Source: Comamonadaceae bacterium UBA4962
GTDB lineage: Bacteria; Pseudomonadota; Gammaproteobacteria; Burkholderiales; Burkholderiaceae_C
Assembly: GCA_002397315.1 (NCBI GenBank)
Contig: DHAE01000013.1
Location: forward strand, 1 to 64,000
DNA length: 64,000 bases
Reading direction: 5' to 3'
Below the pieces are notes generated by a model. It was not told where the DNA came from. It made no database searches and saw only the letters and a list, made by a program, of their open reading frames with translations. Below are positions 8,165 to 17,143 of the stretch, piece by piece (the first letter of the stretch is position 1; each line of letters opens with the position of its first letter). The translations under genes and the position numbers were made by a program.

Positions 8165-9504
8165 CACGCACCCGCCTTTCCGCTGCCGGCCTTGTCGCCT
8201 GCGCCGGCGCCGGCCTTCTCCGCGGCCCTGAGCGCGCGCTTCAGGTCGTCGATGAGGTCGTCCGCATCCTCCAGCCCGATCGACAGGCGGATCGTGCCCT
8301 GCGAGATGCCGGCCTGCGCCAGCGCCTCGTCGTCCATCCGGAAGTGGGTGGTGCTGGCCGGGTGGATCACGAGGCTGCGGCAGTCGCCCACGTTGGCCAG
8401 GTGGCTGAACACCTGGAGCGATTCGATGAAGGCCCGGCCCTGGGCGCGGTCCCCCTTCAGGTCGAAGCTGAACACCGAGCCGGCGCCGCGCGGCAGCAGG
8501 CGCTGCGCGAGCGCATGGCTGGGGTGCGATGCCAGCATCGGATGGCCCACGCGCGAGACGAACGGATGGCTCGCCAGGAATTCCACCACGCGCTCCGTGT
8601 TGCGCACGTGCCGCTCCATGCGCAACGGCAGCGTCTCGATGCCCTGCAGGATCAGCCAGGCCGTGTGCGGGCTCATGCAGGCACCGAAATCGCGCAGCCC
8701 CTCGCGGCGCGCGCGCAGCAGGAAGGCGCCCACGGTGGATTCCTCGGAGAACACCATGCCGTGGAAGCCCGCGTAGGGCGCGCACAGTTCCGGAAAGCGC
8801 CCGGAGGCCTCCCAGTCGAAGCTCCCGCCGTCCACCAGCACGCCGCCGATCACCGTGCCGTGGCCCGAGAGGAACTTGGTGGCCGAGTGGTAGACCAGGT
8901 CGGCGCCATGCTCCAGCGGGCGGATGAGCCAGGGCGAGGTGAGCGTGGAATCCACCAGCAGCGGCACGCCCGCGGCATGCGCGATGTCTGCCACCGCGGG
9001 AATGTCGAGCACGTCCAGGCCCGGGTTGCCCACGGTCTCGCCGAAGCACAGCCGCGTCTCGGGCCGGATCGCTGCGCGCCAGCCGTCCAGGTCGCCGGGC
9101 CGCACGAAAGTGGTCTCGATGCCGAAGCGCCGCAGCGTGTAGTGCAGCAGGTTCTGCGAGCCGCCGTAGAGCGCCGTGCTCGCCACGATGTGCCCGCCGG
9201 CGCCCATCAGCGTGCTCACGGCGAGGTGCAGGGCCGCCTGGCCGCTCGCCACCGCGATGGCTCCCACGCCGCCTTCCAGCGCGGCCACGCGCTGCTCCAG
9301 CACCGCGTTCGTCGGGTTGCTGATGCGGCTGTAGACGTGGCCGGGCCGCTCGAGGTTGAAGAGCGACGCGGCGTGGTCGCTGGATTCGAAGACGAACGAG
9401 GTCGTCAGATGGATGGGCACGGCGCGCGCGCCGGTGGCCGGATCGGGCACGGCGCCCGCATGCAGCGCCAGCGTGTCGAAGCCGGGGTCGGAGTAGCCGG
9501 GCAT
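8164..9504 (-). CDS. metY: O-acetylhomoserine aminocarboxypropyltransferase (sulfhydrylase)
   Basis: A PLP enzyme of the Cys/Met-metabolism family that makes homocysteine (or methionine) from O-acetylhomoserine and sulfide (or methanethiol). The 446-residue protein has the MetY-type start GFDTLALHAG, the phosphate-binding region VYSRISNPT, the stretch ALEGGVGAIAVASGQAAL, and the PLP Lys in YHSATKFLSGHG. The ATG at 9504 has an AGGAGA ribosome-binding site 6 bases upstream. A short Ala/Gly/Lys-rich tail follows the catalytic fold. It is coupled to the downstream alpha/beta hydrolase. It is divergent from the CBS-domain gene, leaving 106 bases for both promoters. The exact substrate (O-acetyl or O-succinyl) is family-level knowledge. 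Confidence 0.92.
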   Translation of the reverse strand: MPGYSDPGFDTLALHAGAVPDPATGARAVPIHLTTSFVFESSDHAASLFNLERPGHVYSRISNPTNAVLEQRVAALEGGVGAIAVASGQAALHLAVSTLMGAGGHIVASTALYGGSQNLLHYTLRRFGIETTFVRPGDLDGWRAAIRPETRLCFGETVGNPGLDVLDIPAVADIAHAAGVPLLVDSTLTSPWLIRPLEHGADLVYHSATKFLSGHGTVIGGVLVDGGSFDWEASGRFPELCAPYAGFHGMVFSEESTVGAFLLRARREGLRDFGACMSPHTAWLILQGIETLPLRMERHVRNTERVVEFLASHPFVSRVGHPMLASHPSHALAQRLLPRGAGSVFSFDLKGDRAQGRAFIESLQVFSHLANVGDCRSLVIHPASTTHFRMDDEALAQAGISQGTIRLSIGLEDADDLIDDLKRALRAAEKAGAGAGDKAGSGKAGA

Positions 9505-9610
9505 TCGTTGTCTCCTGTGTGTGATCGCAGCGCAACATTGTGGGCTATATTGCGCAGGAAACACCGATCGGCCCGCCTCCGCGGCGCGGCGCCTCCCTGG
9601 AGATCCTCCC

Positions 9611-10063
9611 ATGAAAGTCAGCGACATCCTCCGCGTCAAAGGCAACACGCTCTTCACCGTCACTGCCGACGAGCCCCTGGCGAAAGCCGTCGAGATCATG
9701 GCGGAGAAGGACATCGGGTCGCTGGTGGTGATGGACCACGGCGACCTGGTGGGCATGCTCACCTTCCGCGAAGTCATCCAGGCGGTGGTGAAGAACGGCG
9801 GCACCGTGGGCACCATGCTCGTGCGCACGGCCATGGACGATGCGCCCCTCACCTGCACGCTCGAAACCGAGATGGACGAGGTGCGCCGCATGATGCTCAA
9901 CCGCCATGCGCGCTACATGCCGGTCATGGACAAGAAGATGCTGATGGGCGTGGTGAGCTTCTACGACGTGGCCAAGGCCGTGGTGGACAGCCAGAACTTC
10001 GAGAACAAGATGCTGAAGGCCTACATCCGCGACTGGCCTGAAGAGAGGGAAGCTACCCCCTGA
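9611..10063 (+). CDS. Tandem CBS-domain protein
   Basis: A 150-residue protein made almost entirely of two CBS domains (about residues 8-60 and 75-130), with SLVVMDHGDLVGMLTFREV in the first and RYMPVMDKKMLMGVVSFYDVAKAVV in the second. Stand-alone CBS pairs bind adenine nucleotides and usually regulate a partner protein. The ATG at 9611 is preceded by GGAGATCC. A GC-rich hairpin repeat starts 14 bases after its stop. No partner is obvious next door: aroC starts about 250 bases on. Confidence 0.88.
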   Translation: MKVSDILRVKGNTLFTVTADEPLAKAVEIMAEKDIGSLVVMDHGDLVGMLTFREVIQAVVKNGGTVGTMLVRTAMDDAPLTCTLETEMDEVRRMMLNRHARYMPVMDKKMLMGVVSFYDVAKAVVDSQNFENKMLKAYIRDWPEEREATP

Positions 10064-10076
10064 GGCGCTGCGCGCC

Positions 10077-10118
10077 TTCCCCCTTCTCTCGTCGCGCTGC
10101 GCGCGGCGGGAAGGGGGA
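10077..10118. repeat. GC-rich intergenic hairpin (REP-like)
   Basis: TCCCCCTTC (10078-10086) pairs perfectly with GAAGGGGGA (10110-10118) around a CG-rich core full of GCGC steps. It begins 14 bases after the CBS gene stop. I recall very similar sequence scattered between genes in Comamonadaceae, so I read it as a REP-like element that may also act as a terminator. No second copy was seen in this window. Confidence 0.5.
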
Positions 10119-10310
10119 CGACGCCGGTGGCCCGGCAGAGCCGGTTCCACGGCGTCTGCTGGCGTGGCCTGCTCCGCGGCCATCTGACGGGTGAGGGCGT
10201 GTTCGTTCGTGGGCCGCGCCTGTTGGCTGGTGGTTGAGCTGGCTGCCGGGTGCAATGACCTGGGTCGGAATGGCCCGGCTCGGCGGATGGGTCTGGGATA
10301 ATCCGGCGCC

Positions 10311-11408
10311 ATGAGCGGCAACACACTCGGCACCATCTTCGCAGTCACCAATTTCGGTGAATCCCACGGCCCGGCCATCGGCTGCGTGATCGACGGCTGC
10401 CCGCCGGGGATGGAGTTGTCGGAGTCCGACATCCAGGCCGATCTGGATCGCCGCCGGCCCGGCACCAGCCGCCACGTCACCCAGCGCGCCGAGCCCGATG
10501 CGGTGGAGATCCTCTCCGGCATCTACGAGGGCCGCACCACGGGCACGCCCATCGCCCTGCTGATCCGCAACACCGACCAGCGCAGCAAGGATTACTCGAA
10601 CATCGCCCAGAGCTTCCGCCCGGGCCATGCCGACTACACCTACTGGCACAAGTACGGCATCCGCGATCCGCGCGGCGGGGGCCGCTCTTCGGCCCGGCTG
10701 ACGGCGCCCACCGTGGCGGCCGGCGCCGTCGCCAAGAAGTGGCTGGCGGAAAAATACGGCACGCGCTTTCGCGCCTGCATGACGCAGATCGGCGAGGTGG
10801 AGATCCCGTTCGAGAGCTGGGACCACGTGCCCCACAACCCGTTCTTCGCGCCGGTGGCCGATGTCTCGGCGCTGGAGAACTACATGGACGCGCTGCGCAA
10901 GGCCGGCGATTCGTGCGGCGCCCGCATCCGTGTGCAGGCCACGGGCGTGCCGGTGGGCCTGGGCGAGCCGCTCTACGACAAGCTCGATGCCGACATCGCC
11001 CATGCGCTCATGGGCCTCAATGCCGTGAAGGCGGTGGAGATCGGCGCGGGCTTCGCCAGCGTGGCCCAGCGCGGCACCACGCACGGCGATTCCCTCACGC
11101 CCGAGGGCTTCGCCAGCAACAACGCCGGCGGCATCCTGGGCGGCATCAGCAGCGGGCAGGACATCGAGGCGGTGATCGCCATCAAGCCCACCAGTTCCAT
11201 CATCAGCCCGCGCCAGTCCATCGACATCCACGGCCAGAGCACCGAAGTCATCACCAAGGGCCGCCACGACCCCTGCGTGGGCATCCGCGCCGCGCCGATC
11301 GCCGAAGCGCTGCTCGCCATCGTGCTGATGGACCATGCATTGCGACACCGCGCGCAGTGCGGCGACGTGGTGCAGGCCGTGCCGCCGATCCAGGCCTCGT
11401 TCCTGTAA
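10311..11408 (+). CDS. aroC: Chorismate synthase
   Basis: Converts 5-enolpyruvylshikimate-3-phosphate to chorismate with reduced FMN, the last step of the shikimate pathway. The 365-residue protein carries the family signatures: FGESHGPAIGCVIDGCPPG near the N-terminus, the Arg-rich ADLDRRRPGT, FRPGHADYTYWHKYG, GGGRSSARLTAPTVAAGA, HGDSLTPEGFASNNAGGILGG and TKGRHDPCVGIRAAP. The start at 10311 gives the standard N-terminus MSGNTLGTIFAVTNFGES. It converges on the EF-hand gene, with a large nested palindrome in between. Confidence 0.98.
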   Translation: MSGNTLGTIFAVTNFGESHGPAIGCVIDGCPPGMELSESDIQADLDRRRPGTSRHVTQRAEPDAVEILSGIYEGRTTGTPIALLIRNTDQRSKDYSNIAQSFRPGHADYTYWHKYGIRDPRGGGRSSARLTAPTVAAGAVAKKWLAEKYGTRFRACMTQIGEVEIPFESWDHVPHNPFFAPVADVSALENYMDALRKAGDSCGARIRVQATGVPVGLGEPLYDKLDADIAHALMGLNAVKAVEIGAGFASVAQRGTTHGDSLTPEGFASNNAGGILGGISSGQDIEAVIAIKPTSSIISPRQSIDIHGQSTEVITKGRHDPCVGIRAAPIAEALLAIVLMDHALRHRAQCGDVVQAVPPIQASFL

Positions 11409-11520
11409 GAGCGGCTCACACGACCCTTCTGGCGTCGTTGCCGCATCTTGTCGTACTGCGCGTACTGCCTGCGATGCGGCGCCTCGCCAGAACCGCTTAG
11501 CCGGGTCGTGCGAGCCGCTC
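11409..11520. repeat. 112-base nested imperfect palindrome (bidirectional terminator or REP-type element)
   Basis: The outer arms 11409-11426 and 11503-11520 match 17 of 18 bases when one is reverse-complemented. Inside them a second pair of about 20 bases, 11428-11447 and 11473-11492, pairs with few mismatches, and the centre (11453-11465) holds GTAC-TGCGC-GTAC. The whole piece folds as one long cruciform or stem-loop. It begins on the base after the aroC stop and ends 28 bases before the stop of the convergent EF-hand gene. It lacks a T tract, so it is not a textbook terminator. Confidence 0.7.
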
Positions 11521-11548
11521 CAGGGCCGCAGCGGGGCGGGCCCCGCGG

Positions 11549-13867
11549 TCAGGGTGCGGCGGAAGCCGCCACCGCCGCACCGCTCGCCGCTGGCACGGGC
11601 GAAGCCGCAGCCGATGGCGCCGCCTGCGGTGAAGAGGCAGGCCGGGCCGGGCCTGCCGTTGCCGCCGCGCGTTGCGCCGGGGCGCTCACCGCCGCCGCGG
11701 CCTGTTCGAGCCAGCCCATCCGCCAGGCCAGCGCACAGAACAGCACCACCGCCACCGCCACCAGCGCCGCGGCCCACGCGGGCTTGCGCGATTCCGGGAA
11801 CGGGTCGTCCATCAGGCGCCGCGCGCCCGGCGGCACGTGGGCGGTCTGCGACAGCGATCCGCCCAGCCGCGTGTTGATGCGCATGCGGCCGTTGATCGCC
11901 CAGCCGCTCGCATCGAGGATCGGCCCCAGGCTGCGCTGGCGCAGCTTGAGCCAGGCGATCAGCATGCTCGGCCCGGAAATCGCCAGCACGATGCCCAGCA
12001 GGGCGATCGGGATCCAGGCACCCAGGTCCACGAATTTCGCGAAGATGCCCACAGCCACCGCGCTCAAACTGCCGAGGGCCACGCCGATCGCCGCCACGGT
12101 GCCCACGTCCACGCGGCGCTGGCCATCGGTTGCCGGCGTGGTGGCGTTCACCAGCGTCTTGGCCGGGGCGGTGGCGAGGTTGCCGGCCGTGGCGCCCAGC
12201 GACTTCTCGACGCGCGAATCGCTCGCGGCCGCGCGCTTGGCCACCTGCTCCTCGATCATGCGCAGGAACTTCTTGTAGGGCGAGAAGAACGCCTGGGCGA
12301 TGCTCGTGGGGTTCTCGATGATCTTGGTGATCGTCGCGTCCCAGTCGAGGCCCTCGCGGTCGTAGAACACGCCGTTGCGGCCCACGAAGAGAAAGTCCAC
12401 GTCGCCTGCCGTGAACGCGGCGACGATGCCCATCTTCTGGCCCTTGCGGGTGCAGTCGCAGTAGGCGAGATAGGTCTTGGCCAGACCCGCCAGCTTGGCA
12501 TGCCGGCCCGCGTCCGGCACCTGCACGGCGAGGTCGCAGCTGCGCGCGTCGAGGTACAGCGTGCCGGCCTGGAAGATGGCGCCCTCGCGCTGGTAGAACG
12601 CCGAGAACGACACGAAGTTGTTCAGCAGCTTCAGCAGGTCGCGCTTGAAGCGCAGCAACTTCTCCAGCGCGAACGTGTGGCCGTTGTGCGCCTTCTCGGC
12701 TTCGTCCTGCGCGATCAGGTCCATCACCCGCTCGCGCACGCCGCTGTCGTGCAGCTTGCGGATGGTCCCGGCGTCCAGCGCGCCCAGGCGCGTGGCCGGG
12801 CGGGCGGAAAGCTGCTTGAGGCAGGGCTGGAGCGCGGAGAGCACGCGCTTCCAGTCGGCCTCCGACAGGCTTTCCGCATCGGTGCCCAGCAGCGGCTGGA
12901 GCGCCTTCTCGCGCAGCGCTTCCACGGCGGCCGTCCAGGCGGGATTGACGCCGCGCACGAGCGGCAGGTCGCCATCCTGCGTGAACGGCGCCAGCGGCAG
13001 GGCGGCGACCGCCTCCGATCCGGGCGACAGCTCCTGGCGCGCGAGCGCCGCATAGTCGTCGTCCGAGGGGTGCATGGCGGAGCGCACGCGCGGGTCGTAG
13101 GCCGCGAGCCGCGCGCGCGTGAAGAAGTCGTCCACCTTGTGGCGCACCGCCTGCACGGCCTGGGCCGCCTGCAGCGTGCGGTCGCCCAGCGGCAGGCCTT
13201 CCGGGTGCGCCTGCACGCCGTCGGCCCAGTGCTGCAGCGCCTCCACCTCCTTGAAGAAGGCTTCCGCGGTCTTGCGGTCCACGCCTGCGGGCTGGTCGGC
13301 CACGGCGGGCACGCTGCCCTGCGTGGCCATGATGCGCTCCAGCGCCTCGCGCGCCTCGTCGTCGTCTCCGGCGGTGGCGGGCGACACCACGCCGTCGCCG
13401 TTGAAGCGCTGCGCGTTCAACTGCTCGCTGCGCGCGATCACGTCGGCCAGGGCGATCGTCGTCTCGTCCCCACGGCCCGCGAAGCCCAGGATGCGGCGGG
13501 CCTGCGCCGCCAGCGCCGCGCCGTCCTCGGTGGTTTCGTCCAGTGCGTCGATCGCCAGCGCATCGGCGGGCCGGGCGAGTTCGTCGGGGTCGCGCAACTG
13601 GGCGCAGGCCCAGGCGCAGGCGGCGATCAGCTCCGGCGGGCGGATGCGGCCGTCGCCGTCGGTGTCGATCAGGTCCAGCGTGCGGTGGTCGAACTCCACG
13701 CCACGCGTGGGGCAGGCCAGTGCCACCCAGAGCTTCTGGTCCAGTTCGGCGAGGTGCGCGATGTCGGCGCCCGTGCGGATGGCCACCTGGTCCACCCCGC
13801 CGGCGCGGAAGAATTGCCACGCATGCGCGGAGGCGGAGGAGCGGTTCGCGGGAGACTGCATGGGCAT
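11549..13867 (-). CDS. EF-hand domain membrane protein of unknown function
   Basis: A large (772-residue) conserved-looking protein. Near residue 60 it has a canonical 12-residue EF-hand loop, DTDGDGRIRPPE, and near residue 130 a second, less regular candidate, NGDGVVSPATAGDDDEA. The long middle part is soluble and rich in Ala and charged residues. The C-terminal part has three hydrophobic segments (VAAIGVALGSLSAVAVGIFA; WIPIALLGIVLAISGPSMLIAW; AAALVAVAVVLFCALAWRMG) and ends in an Ala/Pro-rich low-complexity tail. Starts at 13867 or 13861 (both ATG) are possible; neither has a clear ribosome-binding site. It is 54 bases downstream of nrdR on the same strand. It could sense calcium at the membrane, but no function is known to me. 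Confidence 0.8.
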   Translation of the reverse strand: MPMQSPANRSSASAHAWQFFRAGGVDQVAIRTGADIAHLAELDQKLWVALACPTRGVEFDHRTLDLIDTDGDGRIRPPELIAACAWACAQLRDPDELARPADALAIDALDETTEDGAALAAQARRILGFAGRGDETTIALADVIARSEQLNAQRFNGDGVVSPATAGDDDEAREALERIMATQGSVPAVADQPAGVDRKTAEAFFKEVEALQHWADGVQAHPEGLPLGDRTLQAAQAVQAVRHKVDDFFTRARLAAYDPRVRSAMHPSDDDYAALARQELSPGSEAVAALPLAPFTQDGDLPLVRGVNPAWTAAVEALREKALQPLLGTDAESLSEADWKRVLSALQPCLKQLSARPATRLGALDAGTIRKLHDSGVRERVMDLIAQDEAEKAHNGHTFALEKLLRFKRDLLKLLNNFVSFSAFYQREGAIFQAGTLYLDARSCDLAVQVPDAGRHAKLAGLAKTYLAYCDCTRKGQKMGIVAAFTAGDVDFLFVGRNGVFYDREGLDWDATITKIIENPTSIAQAFFSPYKKFLRMIEEQVAKRAAASDSRVEKSLGATAGNLATAPAKTLVNATTPATDGQRRVDVGTVAAIGVALGSLSAVAVGIFAKFVDLGAWIPIALLGIVLAISGPSMLIAWLKLRQRSLGPILDASGWAINGRMRINTRLGGSLSQTAHVPPGARRLMDDPFPESRKPAWAAALVAVAVVLFCALAWRMGWLEQAAAAVSAPAQRAAATAGPARPASSPQAAPSAAASPVPAASGAAVAASAAP

Positions 13868-13921
13868 GGGATGAGCGGTAGGCAAGAGGAGGGCGCCGCC
13901 GGCACCGGAAGAAGGGGAGGG

Positions 13922-14371
13922 CTACTTGCGCACTTCGTCCACTAGCGCGCGGAACTCGTCGATGTCCTCGAAGCTGCGGTACACGCTCGCGAAGCGAATG
14001 TAGGCCACCTTGTCGAGCTTCTTGAGCTCGCGCATCACCAGCTCGCCGATGCGGCTGGAGAGCACTTCGCGCTGCCCGAGATTGAGCAGTTTTTCCTCGA
14101 TGCGCTCGATGGCGCTGTCGATCTGCGTGGTGCTCACCGGCCGCTTGCGCAGCGCGATGCTGAACGAGCCGATGAGCTTGCTGCGGTCGTACTCGATGCG
14201 CCGGCCGTCCTTCTTCACCACGTTGGGGAAGTTGACTTCCGGACGCTCATAGGTCGTGAAGCGCTTGTCGCAGGCCCCGCACTGCCGGCGCCGCCGCACG
14301 AAGTCCCCGTCCTCGGCCACGCGCGTTTCGACGACCTGCGTCTCGGGGTGGCTGCAGAACGGGCACTTCAT
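13922..14371 (-). CDS. nrdR: Transcriptional repressor NrdR
   Basis: Zinc-ribbon/ATP-cone repressor of ribonucleotide reductase operons. The 149-residue length is standard. The N-terminal ribbon has the Cys pairs of MKCPFCSHPETQV and CGACDKRFTTYER, followed by the ATP-cone domain (VVKKDGRRIEYDRSKLIGSFSIALRKRPVS). It sits 33 bases downstream of glyA on the same strand; glyA-nrdR adjacency is common in beta-proteobacteria. It should bind NrdR boxes upstream of nrd genes, none of which lie in this window. Confidence 0.97.
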   Translation of the reverse strand: MKCPFCSHPETQVVETRVAEDGDFVRRRRQCGACDKRFTTYERPEVNFPNVVKKDGRRIEYDRSKLIGSFSIALRKRPVSTTQIDSAIERIEEKLLNLGQREVLSSRIGELVMRELKKLDKVAYIRFASVYRSFEDIDEFRALVDEVRK

Positions 14372-14404
14372 CGTGGCGCGGGCGGTCTCGGGGCTGCGTG
14401 GCGG

Positions 14405-15649
14405 TCAGCGGTAGACCGGGAAGCGGCTCGTGAGCGCGTGCACCTTCTCGCGCACGGCGGCCAGGTTGGCTTCGTCGTTCGGGTTCTCGAGCACGTCGGC
14501 CAGCAGGTTCGCGGTGATGCGCGTTTCTTCTTCCTTGAAGCCGCGCGTCGTGATCGCGGGTGTGCCCACGCGGATGCCGCTGGTCACCATCGGCTTTTCC
14601 GGGTCGTTCGGAATGGAGTTCTTGTTGATGGTGATGTGCGCCTGGCCCAGGGCCGCTTCGGCCGCCTTACCGGTGATGCCCTTGGCGCGCAGGTCCACGA
14701 GCATGACGTGGCTTTCCGTGCGGCCGCTGATGATGCGCAGGCCGCGCTCGATCAGCGTTTCGGCGAACACCTTGGCGTTCTTCGCGACCTGCTCCTGGTA
14801 GGCCTTGAACTCGGGCGTGAGCGCTTCCTTGAAGGCCACGGCCTTGGCGGCGATCACGTGCTCGAGCGGGCCGCCCTGCAGGCCGGGGAAGATGGCGGAG
14901 TTGATCGCCTTCTCGTGCTCGGCCTTCATCAGGATGATGCCGCCGCGCGGGCCGCGCAGGCTCTTGTGCGTGGTGGACGTCACCACGTCGGCGTGCGGCA
15001 CCGGGTTGGGGTACACGCCCGCCACCACGAGGCCGGCGTAGTGGGCGATGTCCACCCACAGGATCGCGCCGATTTCCTTGGCGATCTTCGCGAAGCGCTC
15101 GAAATCGATGCGCAGGCTGTAGGCGGAGGCACCGGCGATGATCAGCTTGGGCTTGTGCTCGCGGGCCTTGGCTTCCAGCGCGTCGTAGTCGATCTCTTCC
15201 TTCTCGTTCAGGCCGTAGGAGACGATGTTGAACCACTTGCCGCTCATGTTGAGGGGCATGCCGTGCGTGAGGTGGCCGCCTTCGGCCAGGCTCATGCCGA
15301 GGATGGTGTCGCCGGGCTTGAGGAAGGCGAGCAGAACGGCCTGGTTGGCCTGCGAGCCGGAATTGGGCTGCACGTTGGCGGCCTCGGCGCCGAAGAGCTT
15401 CTTCACGCGGTCGATGGCGAGCTGTTCGACCACGTCGACGTTCTCGCAGCCGCCGTAGTAGCGCTTGCCGGGATAGCCTTCGGCGTACTTGTTGGTGAGC
15501 TGCGAGCCCTGGGCGGCCATGACGGCGGGCGAGGCGTAGTTCTCGCTCGCGATCAGCTCGATGTGCTGCTCCTGGCGGACGTTCTCGGCCTGGATGGCGG
15601 CCCACACTTCGGGATCGGTTTGCTCGACGAGGATGTTGCGTTGGTACAT
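14405..15649 (-). CDS. glyA: Serine hydroxymethyltransferase
   Basis: PLP enzyme that interconverts serine and glycine and charges tetrahydrofolate with a one-carbon unit. The 414-residue protein has HIELIASENYASPAVMAAQGS, NKYAEGYPGKRYYGGCE, LFGAEAANVQPNSGSQAN, HLTHGMPLNMSGKWF and the PLP Lys in VVTSTTHKSLRGPRGG. The ATG at 15649 is chosen over a much longer upstream opening because MYQRNILVEQTDPEV is the normal N-terminus for the family; a weak AGGAC ribosome-binding site lies upstream. The 296 bases to the transglycosylase stop hold no gene or clear regulatory element. Confidence 0.98.
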   Translation of the reverse strand: MYQRNILVEQTDPEVWAAIQAENVRQEQHIELIASENYASPAVMAAQGSQLTNKYAEGYPGKRYYGGCENVDVVEQLAIDRVKKLFGAEAANVQPNSGSQANQAVLLAFLKPGDTILGMSLAEGGHLTHGMPLNMSGKWFNIVSYGLNEKEEIDYDALEAKAREHKPKLIIAGASAYSLRIDFERFAKIAKEIGAILWVDIAHYAGLVVAGVYPNPVPHADVVTSTTHKSLRGPRGGIILMKAEHEKAINSAIFPGLQGGPLEHVIAAKAVAFKEALTPEFKAYQEQVAKNAKVFAETLIERGLRIISGRTESHVMLVDLRAKGITGKAAEAALGQAHITINKNSIPNDPEKPMVTSGIRVGTPAITTRGFKEEETRITANLLADVLENPNDEANLAAVREKVHALTSRFPVYR

Positions 15650-15945
15650 GGCGTGGCAGTCCTGTGAATGGTGTCCCTTGGAAAACAAGGGCTGCCCAGG
15701 CGAACGGCGGAACACAGCGGGCCCTGCAGCCCGTGCGGCACGCTTCCCAGTGGTTCGCAGGACGGAAAAGGGCCTGCCGGATTCCACGTCAGCGGCGGCG
15801 CCCGCCCGTGCGGGATGCGCCGCGCCTATCGCCAGTCGCGTACCCCTCGAGTGTACCGGACGGCAGGGGTGGCCGGCATGGCAGGCCTGTGCGCGAGAGG
15901 ACCGGGCGGGGCGGGGTGCGTCGAGGCAGCCCGCCCGGGGCCGGA

Positions 15946-16827
15946 TCAGGTCGCGGGCGAGAGCAGGGCGACCTTGTCCTCGGCGGCGGCGGGCGTGGCG
16001 TCGGCGGTGCCGGACGCCTTGGCGGGCACGGTCTGGGCCGGTGCCTGGGTCGAGAGCATCGGCGGTGCCGCAGGCGCCGCGGGAGCGGGCGTCGGCGTGA
16101 AGATGGGCACGTTGCGGCCATTGGCCACCTGGCGCAGGCGCATGTGCTCGGCCATCACCTTGATCGCGTAGCCGCCGTCGTCGGCCAGGTTGGCCGCGCC
16201 CACGTAGTAGCGCAGGCCCCCTTCGATGGAGCCGGCGCGCGCGATGCATTCCTGGAGCACCCGCACGCCGACGCGCAGGTTGCTCACCGGATCGAACGCG
16301 GCGAAATGTCCGCCGAAGTGGTCGTACTTGTCGGTGTGCACCCGGGTCATCACCTGCATCAGGCCCTGGGCGCCCACGGGGCTTTGCGCGAAGGGATTGA
16401 AGCTCGACTCCACGGCCATGATCGCCAGGATCAGCGTGGGATCGAGTTTGGTGCGGCCGCCGATCTCGTAGGCTTCCGACACCAGCGCGGCCAGCGGCTC
16501 GGGGGCGACGCGGTACTTCTTGCTCAGCCAGAACGCCACCGACGCCTGTTCCTTGGGCAGCTCCTTCGGGTTCGTCGCCGTGGCGCGTTCGCTGGCCTCG
16601 GGCTCGAGCGGCATGCCCACGGTCGCCACCTGGCGCGCCTGCAGCCAGCTGCGCAGCTCTTCCTCGCCGGCCTGCCGGAGGTCCGGCCGGGCGGTCAGCG
16701 TGATCGCGCCGAAGGCGACCGCCAGACCGACGAGCGCGAAGCCGCTGTGGGTGATTTCGAGAAAACCGTCGATCACATCGGATGCGAAGGCCTGTACCCC
16801 GCCGATCACCGTTCCTGACGCCGTCAT
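15946..16827 (-). CDS. Membrane-anchored lytic transglycosylase (SLT domain)
   Basis: Cleaves peptidoglycan glycan strands to leave 1,6-anhydro-muropeptides. The 293-residue protein has an N-terminal hydrophobic segment near residues 24-45 (HSGFALVGLAVAFGAITLTA) and an SLT catalytic domain around residues 115-230 with LILAIMAVESSFNPFAQSPVGAQGLMQVM, where the Glu of AVESSFN is the catalytic acid. A Pro/Ala-rich tail ends the protein. The ATG at 16827 has AAGGAAG 5 bases upstream. The frame stays open 35 codons further upstream, but that part overlaps the probable 5' leader. A good sigma-70 promoter is at 17021-17050. Confidence 0.9.
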   Translation of the reverse strand: MTASGTVIGGVQAFASDVIDGFLEITHSGFALVGLAVAFGAITLTARPDLRQAGEEELRSWLQARQVATVGMPLEPEASERATATNPKELPKEQASVAFWLSKKYRVAPEPLAALVSEAYEIGGRTKLDPTLILAIMAVESSFNPFAQSPVGAQGLMQVMTRVHTDKYDHFGGHFAAFDPVSNLRVGVRVLQECIARAGSIEGGLRYYVGAANLADDGGYAIKVMAEHMRLRQVANGRNVPIFTPTPAPAAPAAPPMLSTQAPAQTVPAKASGTADATPAAAEDKVALLSPAT

Positions 16828-17020
16828 AGCTCTTCCTTTCTGAGTCGAGGCCTGTTGCGGAGGTCCCTGCGGGGATCTCCGTGCCAGGCATCTCGCCTGG
16901 ATGGGTTCGCCATCAAGATCCCCGTCGGACATCTCCGCAGCGGGGCGGAGTGGGGAATCTGGTGCGCCGGATTCGGCAGCGATGGTGAGCGTGTTCAGCC
17001 TCGGGTTTTGAAGCTGGCGG

Positions 17021-17050
17021 ATTCTAGGAGGGGGCCAAATGCCAGGTCAA
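17021..17050 (-). promoter_or_regulatory. Sigma-70 promoter of the lytic transglycosylase gene
   Basis: On the minus strand TTGACC (17050-17045) and TAGAAT (17026-17021) are separated by 18 bases, in an AT-rich island. The predicted transcript would have a 5' leader of about 190 bases before the ATG at 16827. That leader contains several GC-rich stems but matches no riboswitch I know. Confidence 0.6.
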
Positions 17051-17143
17051 TACTAAGAAAGCTATGCTTTAGATCAATTTATTCTAAAAAGTATGGATAC
17101 AAACACAGTTTTGGGGTGTTTTTAAGACCTTGTAACACCTTCC

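Noticed and set aside
10053..13820. A 1255-codon minus-strand open frame running from the EF-hand gene across aroC
   Set aside because: It covers aroC in antisense and the EF-hand gene in the wrong frame; both real genes have strong motifs.
16828..17020. A riboswitch in the leader of the lytic transglycosylase gene
   Set aside because: Some GC-rich stems exist, but none matches a riboswitch core I know, and part of the leader is an open extension of the gene itself.
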